A DNA stretch of 64,000 nt, from assembly GCA_002361485.1 (NCBI GenBank), contig DESZ01000025.1, positions 62,001 to 126,000 on the forward strand, read 5' to 3'. Origin of the DNA: Cyanobacteria bacterium UBA3301 (GTDB lineage: Bacteria; Cyanobacteriota; Vampirovibrionia; Gastranaerophilales; Gastranaerophilaceae). Under the pieces are notes generated by a model. The model worked only from the letters and a program-made list of their open reading frames with translations, ran no database searches and was not told the origin of the DNA. Positions 18,095-25,841 of the stretch are shown here, piece by piece. Both the position numbers and the translations under genes were made by a program. The first letter of the stretch is position 1. Every line of letters starts with the position of its first letter.

Positions 18095-18476
18095 CACCGG
18101 CTTACGCCATTTTTAGGCTCCTGTGGTGCACGGGATACCCCTTTGCGCTCCTACATCGCCATTGTAGTGTTTTGTGCCCTGCTCGGTTCGCTACCGCGAC
18201 CCGACACCGACACTCACACCGGCTTACGCCTTTTTTGCTCCTGTGGTGCTCGGGGATATCACCCCTGCGCTCCTACGTCGCCATCGTAGTGTTTCGTGCC
18301 CTGCTCGGTTCGCTACCGCGACCCGACACCGGCACTACACACCGGCTTACGCCTTTTTTGCTCCTGTGGTGCTCGGGGATATCACCCCTGCGCTCCTACG
18401 TCGCCATCGTAGTGTTTCGTGCCCTGCTCGGTTCGCTACCGCGATCCGACACCGGCACTACACACCGGCTTACGCC
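18095..18476. repeat. GC-rich 123-bp tandem repeat, three units plus a partial fourth
   Basis: Each unit begins with CACCGGCTTACGCC: at 18095 (122-bp unit, diverged), 18217 (123 bp), 18340 (123 bp), and a 14-bp partial copy at 18463 that touches the ssb stop codon. Units 2 and 3 are nearly identical. Base composition is sharply GC-rich against AT-rich surroundings. Each unit can form several hairpins: GTGCC...GGCAC enclosing CGGTTCGC/GCGACCCG, CTACG...CGTAG, and GGGG-atatca-CCCC. Because 123 is a multiple of three, spurious repetitive open frames run through it. There are no spacers, so it is not CRISPR. Origin unknown. Confidence 0.85.
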
Positions 18477-18477
18477 T

Positions 18478-18894
18478 TTAGAACGGGACTTCGTCTTCGT
18501 TCATCAAGACTTCTGTCTCATTTGATGAAGAGGTTTCCATTTCACCAAAAGTTAAAATATCGCCATCTTCACTTGATGCTGATGACGAACTCGAAGAAGA
18601 ACCGCCCATTAGTTCTATAGATGATGCTTCTATTTCAAAGACTTTCTTTTCTGTTCCGTCATCTGCTTTGCTTACTCCTGTTTGTAATCTTCCGCCTACC
18701 AAAACTTTTTGGTTCTTTGAAAGACTGTCTACAATTGAAGATAAAGCTTGTCTTTTTGAAATTACTCTAACTAATGTTTCTTCACCTTCGCCTACATTTA
18801 AAACGAAAGATGAAACTGCAACATTATTTTGCGTAAATCCTGTTTTTGGTTCTTTGTATACTATGCCTGTTACGGCAGCTTTTGCTAAAGTCAT
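18478..18894 (-). CDS. ssb: single-stranded DNA-binding protein
   Basis: 138 residues. It has an N-terminal OB fold (AAVTGIVYKEPKTGFTQNNVAVSSFVLNV) including KNQKVLVGGRLQTG. A Ser/Gly-rich flexible linker (~97-110) follows, and then an acidic tip ending NEDEVPF, equivalent to the DDDIPF tip that recruits repair and replication enzymes. The OB domain is rather short and divergent. It sits between rpsF (25-bp gap) and the GC-rich repeat leading to rpsR, the usual rpsF-ssb-rpsR order, so it probably shares their transcript. Confidence 0.9.
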   Translation of the reverse strand: MTLAKAAVTGIVYKEPKTGFTQNNVAVSSFVLNVGEGEETLVRVISKRQALSSIVDSLSKNQKVLVGGRLQTGVSKADDGTEKKVFEIEASSIELMGGSSSSSSSASSEDGDILTFGEMETSSSNETEVLMNEDEVPF

Positions 18895-18919
18895 TTGTTA
18901 TACTCCTGCTTTTGCTGAT

Positions 18920-19216
18920 TTAAACTCCGGCTTTTGCTGATTCCATAAACATTGTTCTTAAGATGTTGTCATTTAAGCGTAATTGTCTTTTGAATTCAGC
19001 TACTTTGTCTGCAGGTAATGATAAAATCATTGTTGAAAAATAGCCGTCTCTGAAATTTTGGATTTCATAAGCTAATTTTTTTCTGCCTGCTTTGTCTGTT
19101 GATTCAACACTACCGCCAAAGTCTTTGATAACGGATTCAATTTTTTCAATCAATTTATCTACTTCTTCAGCATCCAAATTTGGTTTGAATATACTCATTA
19201 ATTCGTACTTTTTCAT
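18920..19216 (-). CDS. rpsF: 30S ribosomal protein S6
   Basis: 98 residues. MKKYELMSIFKPNLDAEEVDKLIEKIE, the basic loop KAGRKKLAYEIQNFRDGYFSTMILS and FKRQLRLNDNILRTMFM define S6, which pairs with S18 on the platform of the small subunit. It has a good AAGGAG ribosome site before the ATG and heads the rpsF-ssb-rpsR unit. In many bacteria S6-S18 binds its own leader, but I cannot identify that site here. Confidence 0.96.
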   Translation of the reverse strand: MKKYELMSIFKPNLDAEEVDKLIEKIESVIKDFGGSVESTDKAGRKKLAYEIQNFRDGYFSTMILSLPADKVAEFKRQLRLNDNILRTMFMESAKAGV

Positions 19217-19281
19217 TTTTTATTTCTCCTTTTTTATATTTCGTCAGTTATAAATCAATCATATCATGAAAAAAAATATAA

Positions 19282-20160
19282 TTACAACATGAAATCTGCA
19301 TAAAATACATATTGAGCAGGGCCTGTTAAAGAAATGTTCTTTTCTGGGTCTTCTTTTGAACCCTTCCAATCAATGTTTACGCTTCCACCTTGTAAGTTAA
19401 CCTTAACTTTCCCTTCTGTTAAGTTATTTAAAACACATGCAACAACAGTTGCGCAAGCGCCTGTTCCGCAAGCAAGTGTTATTCCGCATCCGCGTTCATA
19501 TACACACATTTCTACTTCATTTTTAGAAATTATTTTTACAAACTCTACATTTGTTTTTTCAGGGAAATATCTGTGTTTTTCTATTTCAGAGCCGTATATT
19601 TTTGCATATTCATGCGGATTATCTTTAACGAAAATTACACAATGCGGATTTCCCATAGATACAGGAGTAATTTTGAATGTTTTGCCTTTTACCGTAATTT
19701 TATAATTTTCATTTTTTACTTCGCAAAAACCGCTCCAAGATGTTGAAGGGGCGCTGAAAGGTATTTTCTCTTTTTCCAAAATCGGGTTGCCCATGTTAAC
19801 TTTTACCAAACCGTTTGCCATAATTTTTGGTTGAATAATACCTGCTAATGTTTTTACCCTGAATTGTTTATCCGAAACGAGATTTCTGTCAAAAACATAT
19901 TTGGCAAAGCATCTCATGCCGTTTCCGCACATTTGCGCGGTTGTTCCGTCAGAATTGTAATAATGCCAAGCAATATCTGCGTCTTCACCCTCGTAAGGAA
20001 CAGGAATAATCATTCCGTCTGCTCCGACGCCATAGTGCCTGTCGCAAAGCTGCTTTGCTAATTCTTCTAATGTCTTTCCGCTTTTTTGAAATTCTTCATA
20101 ATCCAAAAATACAAAATCGTTTCCGCAGCCGTGCATTTTCGTTATTTTAATCGTTTCCAT
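19282..20160 (-). CDS. dapF: diaminopimelate epimerase
   Basis: Converts LL- to meso-diaminopimelate, the precursor of lysine and of the peptidoglycan cross-link. The two catalytic cysteines are present: C78 in AQMCGNGMRCFAKY and the later one in LACGTGACATVVA. MHGCGNDFVF near residue 9 is the N-terminal signature and MGNPHCVIFV the middle one. 292 residues, normal length. It lies 65 bp upstream of rpsF on the same strand. A GAGG site precedes the start. Confidence 0.95.
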   Translation of the reverse strand: METIKITKMHGCGNDFVFLDYEEFQKSGKTLEELAKQLCDRHYGVGADGMIIPVPYEGEDADIAWHYYNSDGTTAQMCGNGMRCFAKYVFDRNLVSDKQFRVKTLAGIIQPKIMANGLVKVNMGNPILEKEKIPFSAPSTSWSGFCEVKNENYKITVKGKTFKITPVSMGNPHCVIFVKDNPHEYAKIYGSEIEKHRYFPEKTNVEFVKIISKNEVEMCVYERGCGITLACGTGACATVVACVLNNLTEGKVKVNLQGGSVNIDWKGSKEDPEKNISLTGPAQYVFYADFML

Positions 20161-20239
20161 AACTCTTACCTCGCTTTTGTCTATTATAACATAATTCTTT
20201 GCTGTGTAAAATCAATTAAATCATGTTATTAAAAAGTTC

Positions 20240-20268
20240 TTGCAATTTGTTGAAATATCTTTTATAAT
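20240..20268 (+). promoter_or_regulatory. sigma-70-like promoter of the 63-residue protein gene
   Basis: TTGCAA (20240-20245), 17-bp spacer, TATAAT (20263-20268). The expected start leaves a ~24-nt leader containing the AAAGGGG ribosome site. Confidence 0.75.
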
Positions 20269-20298
20269 ATACTTCGTAGCCGATTAAAGGGGAAAAAA

Positions 20299-20490
20299 AT
20301 GACAACACAGATTACAATTCGTTCAGATAGAGATTCTGATTACAAATTTACTTACAAGGGTGAAGAAGTAGTTTTAGGCGCGGGTAAAATCATTAGTATT
20401 GCAGATGGCTTGGAGCATGTTGTACTTCCTACAACCGCAATGAAAATTATGAATAATTTAATCGTTGTTAAAGATGATGTAAAAAAATAG
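20299..20490 (+). CDS. small hypothetical protein, 63 residues
   Basis: Compact, mostly beta-strand protein (YKFTYKGEEVVLGAGKIISIADG, then VVLPTTAMKIMNNLIVVKDD) without membrane or metal motifs. It has a consensus promoter, a strong AAAGGGG ribosome site and its own terminator, which mark it as a genuine and probably abundant monocistronic gene. I do not recognise the family. Confidence 0.6.
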   Translation: MTTQITIRSDRDSDYKFTYKGEEVVLGAGKIISIADGLEHVVLPTTAMKIMNNLIVVKDDVKK

Positions 20491-20516
20491 AAAATATAAT
20501 TAAACCAAAAATCGAT

Positions 20517-20547
20517 AACCGGCAAGGATATTTCCCTGCCGGTTTTA
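20517..20547 (+). terminator. intrinsic terminator after the 63-residue protein gene
   Basis: Eleven-base stem AACCGGCAAGG/CCCTGCCGGTT with one mismatch, loop ATATTT, then TTTT. It ends 18 bp before the convergent next gene. Confidence 0.8.
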
Positions 20548-20565
20548 AATTTATCAAATTACACA

Positions 20566-20799
20566 TTACGCAGTTTTCTTCTCTTTATTTGGAGGTCCGA
20601 CGGTTTCCAATAATGTATTAATAACCTTCGGCATCTGGCAGATAAACGAATAATGACCGCGTGAGAGCGAACAACGTTTACAGTTAGAATTAATGTAATA
20701 GCATTCAAGAGCTTGTTGTGTCCAATTTTGAGTTATAGAATCGGACATTTCATCATTTGCAGGAGAATATAATTCTTCTTCTTCAAAAAAATCGTACAT
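20566..20799 (-). CDS. small four-cysteine protein
   Basis: 77 residues. The N terminus is acidic (FFEEEELYSP). The centre has cysteines at 33, 40, 43 and 54 (C-x6-C-x2-C-x10-C) within LECYYINSNCKRCSLSRGHY and SFICQMP, and the tail is basic. The spacing would suit a zinc or Fe-S site, but no named family comes to mind. An upstream GGGAGG site lies about 8 nt before the ATG. Convergent with the preceding small gene. Function unknown. Confidence 0.55.
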   Translation of the reverse strand: MYDFFEEEELYSPANDEMSDSITQNWTQQALECYYINSNCKRCSLSRGHYSFICQMPKVINTLLETVGPPNKEKKTA

Positions 20800-20908
20800 C
20801 CAAAACCTCCCAAATATTTTACTTACCCTTATATATATTTTATTCGCTGATAACTTCTTTTTAATCCTCTATTCAGATGAAATTCGTTATAAAATTTTTG
20901 TTAATATT

Positions 20909-20937
20909 TTGCAGAATGTAATTCGGTATATTATAAT
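20909..20937 (+). promoter_or_regulatory. sigma-70-like promoter of the pseudopilin-like gene
   Basis: TTGCAG (20909-20914), 17-bp spacer, TATAAT (20932-20937), about 30 bp before the ATG at 20969. Confidence 0.75.
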
Positions 20938-20968
20938 ATTCTTAATTTATGAAAGGATTTTTGGGAAA

Positions 20969-21535
20969 ATGCATAAAAGAAAAGCTTCAATAAATCTTGA
21001 GAACTGTGTTATATTCCTTGTTATAACTGTTGTAATATCGTTTTTCGTTGTTTATATGATGAATAAATATCAGGAAAAGCTTTTTAATATTGCATATCAA
21101 ACGGCTAGCCAAAAAATATCAAATGCAATTGATACTTATATGGCAATATCATCAGACACTCAATCACCTATGTATTCACCTGTCGAAATTGAAGATTATT
21201 CTCAAAAATCAGGAAAATTTTTGGATGAATATATAGGGGTTTCTGCCAATTGCGGAAATTCAAACGGGAAATGTTTTGCAAAGCATTACAAGTCTGTTGC
21301 GAATTTGCCTTATAAACCGATATATGAAGGCGCCTGTGCAATTTTAAATAACGGTGAAGCAATATGTTTAAAACCCCAAATAGGTGATAACAATATTACG
21401 GGCGTTATTGATGTAAATGGTGCAAAAGGTCCTAATATATTAGGTAAAGATTTACGCTTGATTGAAATTGAAGCAAAAAGCCAACCAAAACATATATATG
21501 TCCAAACAACGGAAGTTAAAACAACAAAAATTTAA
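20969..21535 (+). CDS. type IV pilin/pseudopilin-like protein with a non-canonical leader
   Basis: 188 residues. A basic five-residue head (MHKRK) is followed by A-SINLE and a ~20-residue hydrophobic helix, then an amphipathic helix (NKYQEKLFNIAYQTASQ) and a globular part with ~4 cysteines (CGNSNGKCFAKHY, ACILNNGEAICL). The glutamate falls at +5 of a putative cleavage A6/S7, as in prepilins, but the usual Gly at -1 is Ala. Homology to pilins is therefore likely but not certain. An in-frame start 20 codons upstream overlaps the promoter, so ATG 20969 with GGGA/AAAGGA upstream is preferred. Confidence 0.55.
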   Translation: MHKRKASINLENCVIFLVITVVISFFVVYMMNKYQEKLFNIAYQTASQKISNAIDTYMAISSDTQSPMYSPVEIEDYSQKSGKFLDEYIGVSANCGNSNGKCFAKHYKSVANLPYKPIYEGACAILNNGEAICLKPQIGDNNITGVIDVNGAKGPNILGKDLRLIEIEAKSQPKHIYVQTTEVKTTKI

Positions 21536-21957
21536 TTATAATATGTAACACCGTTTATAGTATATGTTTTTGTAGGAATTAAAGGGCCTGTTGAGCTGTT
21601 TAATCTTGATGGGGCTGTAGTTACTTCGGTTTGCGTTGTTCTTCCTAAATTAACAACGGTTGCCGCCGGATATCTGTATCCGCCGTAATAACCAACAGGT
21701 GTTCCGTAGTAATTATAGTATCCGTACGGTCTTGAAGGTAATGCGGGTAACGCAGGGTGTGCAGGGATTATTGTTCTTGTCGGTACATTAAATCGCGACG
21801 GGTATGCATAATTTGTAGCTCCGATAGGTGTATAGTTTCTGACAGTACCAAATGTTGTACTTGAAACAGGCATACCAGCAACATATTTTATATAGCCTGC
21901 TTGTACCGGAATACTTGTTAAAATTAAACACAATACCAAGAACAAAATTTTCTTCAT
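21532..21957 (-). CDS. secreted Tyr/Pro/Gly-rich hypothetical protein
   Basis: 141 residues from ATG 21957, which has AAGGG 7 nt upstream. An in-frame start ten codons earlier is less likely. The signal peptide MKKILFLVLCLILTSIPVQA ends near residue 20. The mature protein is low-complexity, with Pro/Tyr/Gly (ALPSRPYGYYNYYGTPVG) and a C-terminal TKTYTINGVTYYN strand pair, as in surface or envelope adhesins. It overlaps the 3' end of the pseudopilin-like gene tail-to-tail. Function unknown. Confidence 0.5.
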   Translation of the reverse strand: MKKILFLVLCLILTSIPVQAGYIKYVAGMPVSSTTFGTVRNYTPIGATNYAYPSRFNVPTRTIIPAHPALPALPSRPYGYYNYYGTPVGYYGGYRYPAATVVNLGRTTQTEVTTAPSRLNSSTGPLIPTKTYTINGVTYYN

Positions 21958-22041
21958 AATTAACCCTTTTATTATATTAACTATCACTGATATGATAAAT
22001 TTGCTATATTTGTCGTAATATTTTTACGATTCTTAATATAA

Positions 22042-22779
22042 TTATATTAGTCGTAAAATCGCGCTGTGTCTGTTTGTTGTTCCATTTTCATTTCTGTATG
22101 AAAAGAAGTAATTATTATCACAACATGTACAGTACGGACACACATCAAATTTTTCAATCCCGACTTCGGTTAGCTGAGTTTTATTGATATTTTTTAAATC
22201 AACATATATATTACCGTTTCTTATTTCATAAAGATTATCAAAATTTTTAACTGAGTTTTTGAGTTGATAAAATACATCTTCTCCGACGTTGTAGCAGCAT
22301 TTTGAAATAGCAGGTCCGATTAAAACTTTAATATTTTTTGTATTTGAATTATATTCTTTAACAAGTTTTTCAACAGTTAGAACCCCAATTCTTCCCGCAG
22401 TTCCGCGCCAGCCGGCATGAGAAATCGCGCCGATATTTTGCTTTTCATCATAAAAAATCAACGGTGTGCAATCAGCAAAATTAAGGTATATCGCTTGATG
22501 TATATTGGTAAGAATCAAAGCATCCGTTTCGGGGTAATCATATTTATTTTCTTGTGCAATTTGAATATTTACGCTGTGTGTTTGAGTCGGTGAGATGAAA
22601 TTTTGCGGTGAAATATTCAAATAATTGCACAAAAGTTTCTTATTTTCTTCAAGAATTTTATTTGTATTTTCCTGCATTGATTTTATAACTGTCTCGCGTG
22701 TTGTAAAGAAACATTGAGCCGTTGTTATTAAATCAGATTTTAAGATTTTTTTTCCATTAATATTTTCAAAATAGAACAT
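22042..22779 (-). CDS. pgeF: YfiH/PgeF-family (multicopper-oxidase-like) enzyme
   Basis: 245 residues. Family motifs are PTQTHSVNI, TDALILT, NFADCTPLIFYD, ISHAGWRGTAGRI and VLIGPAISKCCYNVG, ending with FSYRNENGTTNR. Family members have been called polyphenol oxidase, purine nucleoside phosphorylase, and PgeF, which removes mis-incorporated amino acids from peptidoglycan precursors. The Cys and His ligands are kept. The start was set at ATG 22779, because a TATAAT lies exactly 6 nt upstream and no Shine-Dalgarno exists. An in-frame ATG five codons earlier overlaps that box. Confidence 0.85.
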   Translation of the reverse strand: MFYFENINGKKILKSDLITTAQCFFTTRETVIKSMQENTNKILEENKKLLCNYLNISPQNFISPTQTHSVNIQIAQENKYDYPETDALILTNIHQAIYLNFADCTPLIFYDEKQNIGAISHAGWRGTAGRIGVLTVEKLVKEYNSNTKNIKVLIGPAISKCCYNVGEDVFYQLKNSVKNFDNLYEIRNGNIYVDLKNINKTQLTEVGIEKFDVCPYCTCCDNNYFFSYRNENGTTNRHSAILRLI

Positions 22780-22901
22780 AAAATAATTATACACTTTTTT
22801 TATACTTTTGTTGATAGTGTTATTTGTGGTTTTAAAAAATTAATAAATTGAAAAACATTAAAAAAATTGTTAAACTTAATAAAAAATTAAGAGGTCATAA
22901 A

Positions 22902-23951
22902 ATGGAAAAATTCAGATTTTTAACATCAGGGGAAAGCCATGGCAAATGCTTAACGGCTATAATAGAGGGTGTTCCGTCAGGTGTTGATATTGATATAGAT
23001 TTTATAAACGCAGAACTAAAGCGTCGTCAGGAAGGATACGGCCGCGGTGATAGGATGAAAATTGAAGATGACAAAATTGAAATTCTTTCTGGTGTTCGTC
23101 ATGGCAAAAGTATTGGCTCTCCGATTGCTTTAATGGTAAAAAACAATGATTTTCAAAATTGGCAAAAGGTAATGAGTGTATTTCCCGAAGATTATACTGA
23201 TGAAAAATCTTTTACAACATACCGTCCGGGGCATGCGGATTATGCGGGTTCGGTTAAATATAATCAAACCGATTTGAGAAATATTTTAGAGCGTTCAAGT
23301 GCAAGAAAAACGGCAATAGAAGTTGCTGTTGGTGCGGTAGCAAAATTGATATTAAAAACGCTTGGTGTCGAAGGCAGTTCAACTGTTACTCAAATCGGAA
23401 GCGCGTGTTGCCCTGACCGATTTCATCAAGAAATTGATACTGCAAAAGAAAACGGAGACAGTATAGGCGGAAAATTTGTTGTTGTATACAAAAATTTGCC
23501 TGTAGGTTTGGGTTCTCATGTGCATTGGGACAGAGGAATAGACGGCAGAATTGCGCAAGCGGTCATGAGTATTCCTGCAATAAAAGTTGTTGAAATCGGA
23601 ACAAATCCGTTAGGTATGTGCGGAAGTCAATATCATGATGAATTTAAAGTAGAAAACGGTGAAGTTTGCCGCGTAACTAATAATGCCGGCGGTATTGAAG
23701 GCGGAATGACAAACGGCGAAGATTTGGTTGTGTCTGCAGTTATGAAGCCTATTCCGACAATGTTAAAGCCTTTAAATTCAATTGATAATAAAACAAATGA
23801 ACAAAGTCAAGCTCATTATGAACGTTCTGATGCTTGTGCGGTTGAATCTTGCGCGGTTGTCGCAGAGTCGCGTGTAGCTTGGGTTTTAGTAAATGAAATT
23901 CTGCTAAAATACGGCGGGGATTCTATAGAAGAATTGAAAAAACATATTTAG
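22902..23951 (+). CDS. aroC: chorismate synthase
   Basis: Last step of the shikimate pathway, converting EPSP to chorismate with reduced FMN. Signatures are TSGESHGKCLTAIIEGVPSG at the N terminus, RRQEGYGRGDRMKIE, SGVRHGKSIGSPI, RPGHADYAGSVKY, RSSARKTA and the C-terminal SDACAVESCAVVAES. 349 residues from ATG 22902, preceded by GAGGT at 7 nt. An in-frame start 18 codons upstream lacks support. Its gene ends 21 bp before tgt, which appears to have its own promoter. Confidence 0.95.
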   Translation: MEKFRFLTSGESHGKCLTAIIEGVPSGVDIDIDFINAELKRRQEGYGRGDRMKIEDDKIEILSGVRHGKSIGSPIALMVKNNDFQNWQKVMSVFPEDYTDEKSFTTYRPGHADYAGSVKYNQTDLRNILERSSARKTAIEVAVGAVAKLILKTLGVEGSSTVTQIGSACCPDRFHQEIDTAKENGDSIGGKFVVVYKNLPVGLGSHVHWDRGIDGRIAQAVMSIPAIKVVEIGTNPLGMCGSQYHDEFKVENGEVCRVTNNAGGIEGGMTNGEDLVVSAVMKPIPTMLKPLNSIDNKTNEQSQAHYERSDACAVESCAVVAESRVAWVLVNEILLKYGGDSIEELKKHI

Positions 23952-23972
23952 AGTTCATGCTATAATCTTTTT

Positions 23973-25091
23973 ATGAATGAAAAAGATTATTTTAATTATG
24001 AATTAGTCCATACTGATTTAAAAACCCGAGCGAGAGCAGGTGTTTTAACTACTCCGCACGGCAAAATAGAGACTCCGATATTTATGCCTGTCGGGACAAA
24101 TTCTGCCGTAAAATCGTTAACGGGTGATCAAATAAAAGATACCGGAGCTCAAATAATTTTAGGTAATTCGTATCATTTGTATTTGCGCGCGGGTGATAAA
24201 AGAATAAGAGATTTTGGCGGAATACATGGCTGGATGAATTGGGATAAACCGGTATTGACTGATTCTGGCGGATTTCAGGTTTTTTCATTAGCGCATTTGA
24301 ATAAAATAACAGAGGATGGTGTAGAGTTTCAAGACCCCAAAAATGGTGAAAGACATTACATTTCACCCGAAATTTCGATGGAAATTCAACAAAATATCGG
24401 GGCAGATATTATAATGGCATTTGATCAATGTGCGCCGTATCCTTGTGATTATGATTTTGCAAAAGCTGCAATGGAAAGAACTCACAGATGGTTAGAGCGT
24501 TGTTTTAAAGCAAAGACAAACCCTAAACAAGCATTATTCCCTATAGTTCAGGGCGCATTTTTTGAAGATTTAAGATGTGAAAGTGCAAAGGTTATTTCTT
24601 CATTTGATGCTGTAGGTTATGCAATCGGCGGAGTTAGCGTCGGAGAACCAAAAGAGATGCAAAAATACTTCACCGAATTTACCGCACCTTTATTGCCTGA
24701 AAATAAACCGCGCTATTTGATGGGTGTTGGGACTCCTGAAGATTTGTTAGGCGGCATAAAGGCGGGAGTTGATATGTTTGATTGCGTATTGCCTACCCGT
24801 AATGCGCGTCATGGCTCGTTTTTTACTTGGGAAGGGAAACGCAATATCAAACGCAAAGAGTATGAAGATGATTCCAAACCGCTTGTTGAAGGATGTGATT
24901 GTTATGCTTGCAAACACCATTCAAGAGCATACATAAGACATCTTTGGAAATGTCAGGAAGCAACCGCAAATACGCTTTTATCAATTCATAACATAAGGTT
25001 TTTGCTAAACTTTGTGCATCTTTGTCGTGAAGCGATTTTACAAGACATGTTTGAAGAATTTTATAACGAACACTACAATAATCTTATTTAG
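23973..25091 (+). CDS. tgt: tRNA-guanine (queuine) transglycosylase
   Basis: Exchanges guanine 34 of GUN-anticodon tRNAs for preQ1. Hallmarks are LTDSGGFQVFSLA, the GGVSVGEP loop, the catalytic MFDCVLPTRNARHG region, and the zinc site in CDCYACKHHSRAYIRHL. 372 residues, standard. No Shine-Dalgarno. An extended -10 TGC-TATAAT (23961-23966) lies 6 nt before the ATG, predicting a leaderless mRNA starting inside the short gap after aroC. Confidence 0.95.
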   Translation: MNEKDYFNYELVHTDLKTRARAGVLTTPHGKIETPIFMPVGTNSAVKSLTGDQIKDTGAQIILGNSYHLYLRAGDKRIRDFGGIHGWMNWDKPVLTDSGGFQVFSLAHLNKITEDGVEFQDPKNGERHYISPEISMEIQQNIGADIIMAFDQCAPYPCDYDFAKAAMERTHRWLERCFKAKTNPKQALFPIVQGAFFEDLRCESAKVISSFDAVGYAIGGVSVGEPKEMQKYFTEFTAPLLPENKPRYLMGVGTPEDLLGGIKAGVDMFDCVLPTRNARHGSFFTWEGKRNIKRKEYEDDSKPLVEGCDCYACKHHSRAYIRHLWKCQEATANTLLSIHNIRFLLNFVHLCREAILQDMFEEFYNEHYNNLI

Positions 25092-25093
25092 TC

Positions 25094-25122
25094 TTAACAA
25101 AAACAGTTTCCTGTGCTAGAAT
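25094..25122 (+). promoter_or_regulatory. promoter of the 226-residue secreted protein gene
   Basis: TTAACA (25094-25099), 17-bp spacer, extended -10 TGC-TAGAAT (25117-25122). The gene's GGGAGA ribosome site and ATG follow at 25146. Confidence 0.7.
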
Positions 25123-25145
25123 ATGGTTGATAAGGGAGAATAATT

Positions 25146-25826
25146 ATGAAAAATAAAATTTTAGCAATAATATTTACGTTGGTTTTTACTGTGCAAATGG
25201 CAATATCTGCACCGTTTAGCGGAAATGCAAAAACAAAACGTATTCCTGCAGGTACGGTTTTGTCCTTAAAACTTATGAATTCAATTGACACATCTTACAA
25301 TACGGTAGGAAACGATTTCAGTGCAATGCTTATTACAGACCAAAAAGCCGACGATAATGATGATGTAATACTTCCTATGGGTTCAATTGTCAGGGGTTCC
25401 GTTAAAGGTATTCAACCGGCAAAAAGAATGTCAAAAGGTGCAATTTTATATTTGGATTTTGACCACGTTGTAACACCAAACGGCAGACAAGTACCGTTAT
25501 CATTGAATCTTGCAGATAGAAGTGATACAACTTATGATGGCGGAATTACTACAACAAAAGGATATCGTGATGCATGGAGAAAAACTTGTACAAAATCTGC
25601 TGATATTACAAGAAATGCGGTAGCTTGGGGTGAAGGCGTAACAGATAACGGATTTAAGTATGTTGTTGTTCCTGTAGCAGCAACTGGCGGAGCTTTTGGC
25701 ACTGCAGGATATTTTGTGTACGGTAGTATTGCAGATATGATTAAAAAAGGTAAAAACGTTCAGTTATATAAAGACGATATTATAAATGTTGTTCTAACAG
25801 AACCGATAGATGTTCCTGTTTACTAG
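25146..25826 (+). CDS. secreted beta-rich hypothetical protein
   Basis: 226 residues with a signal peptide (MKNKILAIIFTLVFTVQMAISA). The body is beta-rich: RIPAGTVLSLKLMNSIDTSYNTVG, then VILPMGSIVRGSVKGI and YLDFDHVVTPNGRQVPLSL. This order of 'tunable low-level outer value' strands recalls the C-terminal fold of TrbI/VirB10-like proteins, but the similarity is by eye only. A hydrophobic Gly-rich stretch (VVVPVAATGGAFGTAGYFVYG) follows. The TPR gene begins 15 bp later, so they are probably co-transcribed. Confidence 0.5.
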   Translation: MKNKILAIIFTLVFTVQMAISAPFSGNAKTKRIPAGTVLSLKLMNSIDTSYNTVGNDFSAMLITDQKADDNDDVILPMGSIVRGSVKGIQPAKRMSKGAILYLDFDHVVTPNGRQVPLSLNLADRSDTTYDGGITTTKGYRDAWRKTCTKSADITRNAVAWGEGVTDNGFKYVVVPVAATGGAFGTAGYFVYGSIADMIKKGKNVQLYKDDIINVVLTEPIDVPVY

Positions 25827-25841
25827 TATTTTTGAAAACTT

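Noticed and set aside
18095..18476. CRISPR array
   Set aside because: The repeats are directly adjacent, 123 bp long and without variable spacers, and no cas genes are present.
18004..18620. Two open plus-strand frames encoding repetitive proteins
   Set aside because: They exist only because the 123-bp tandem repeat is a multiple of three, and they run over rpsR and ssb on the other strand. No ribosome site.
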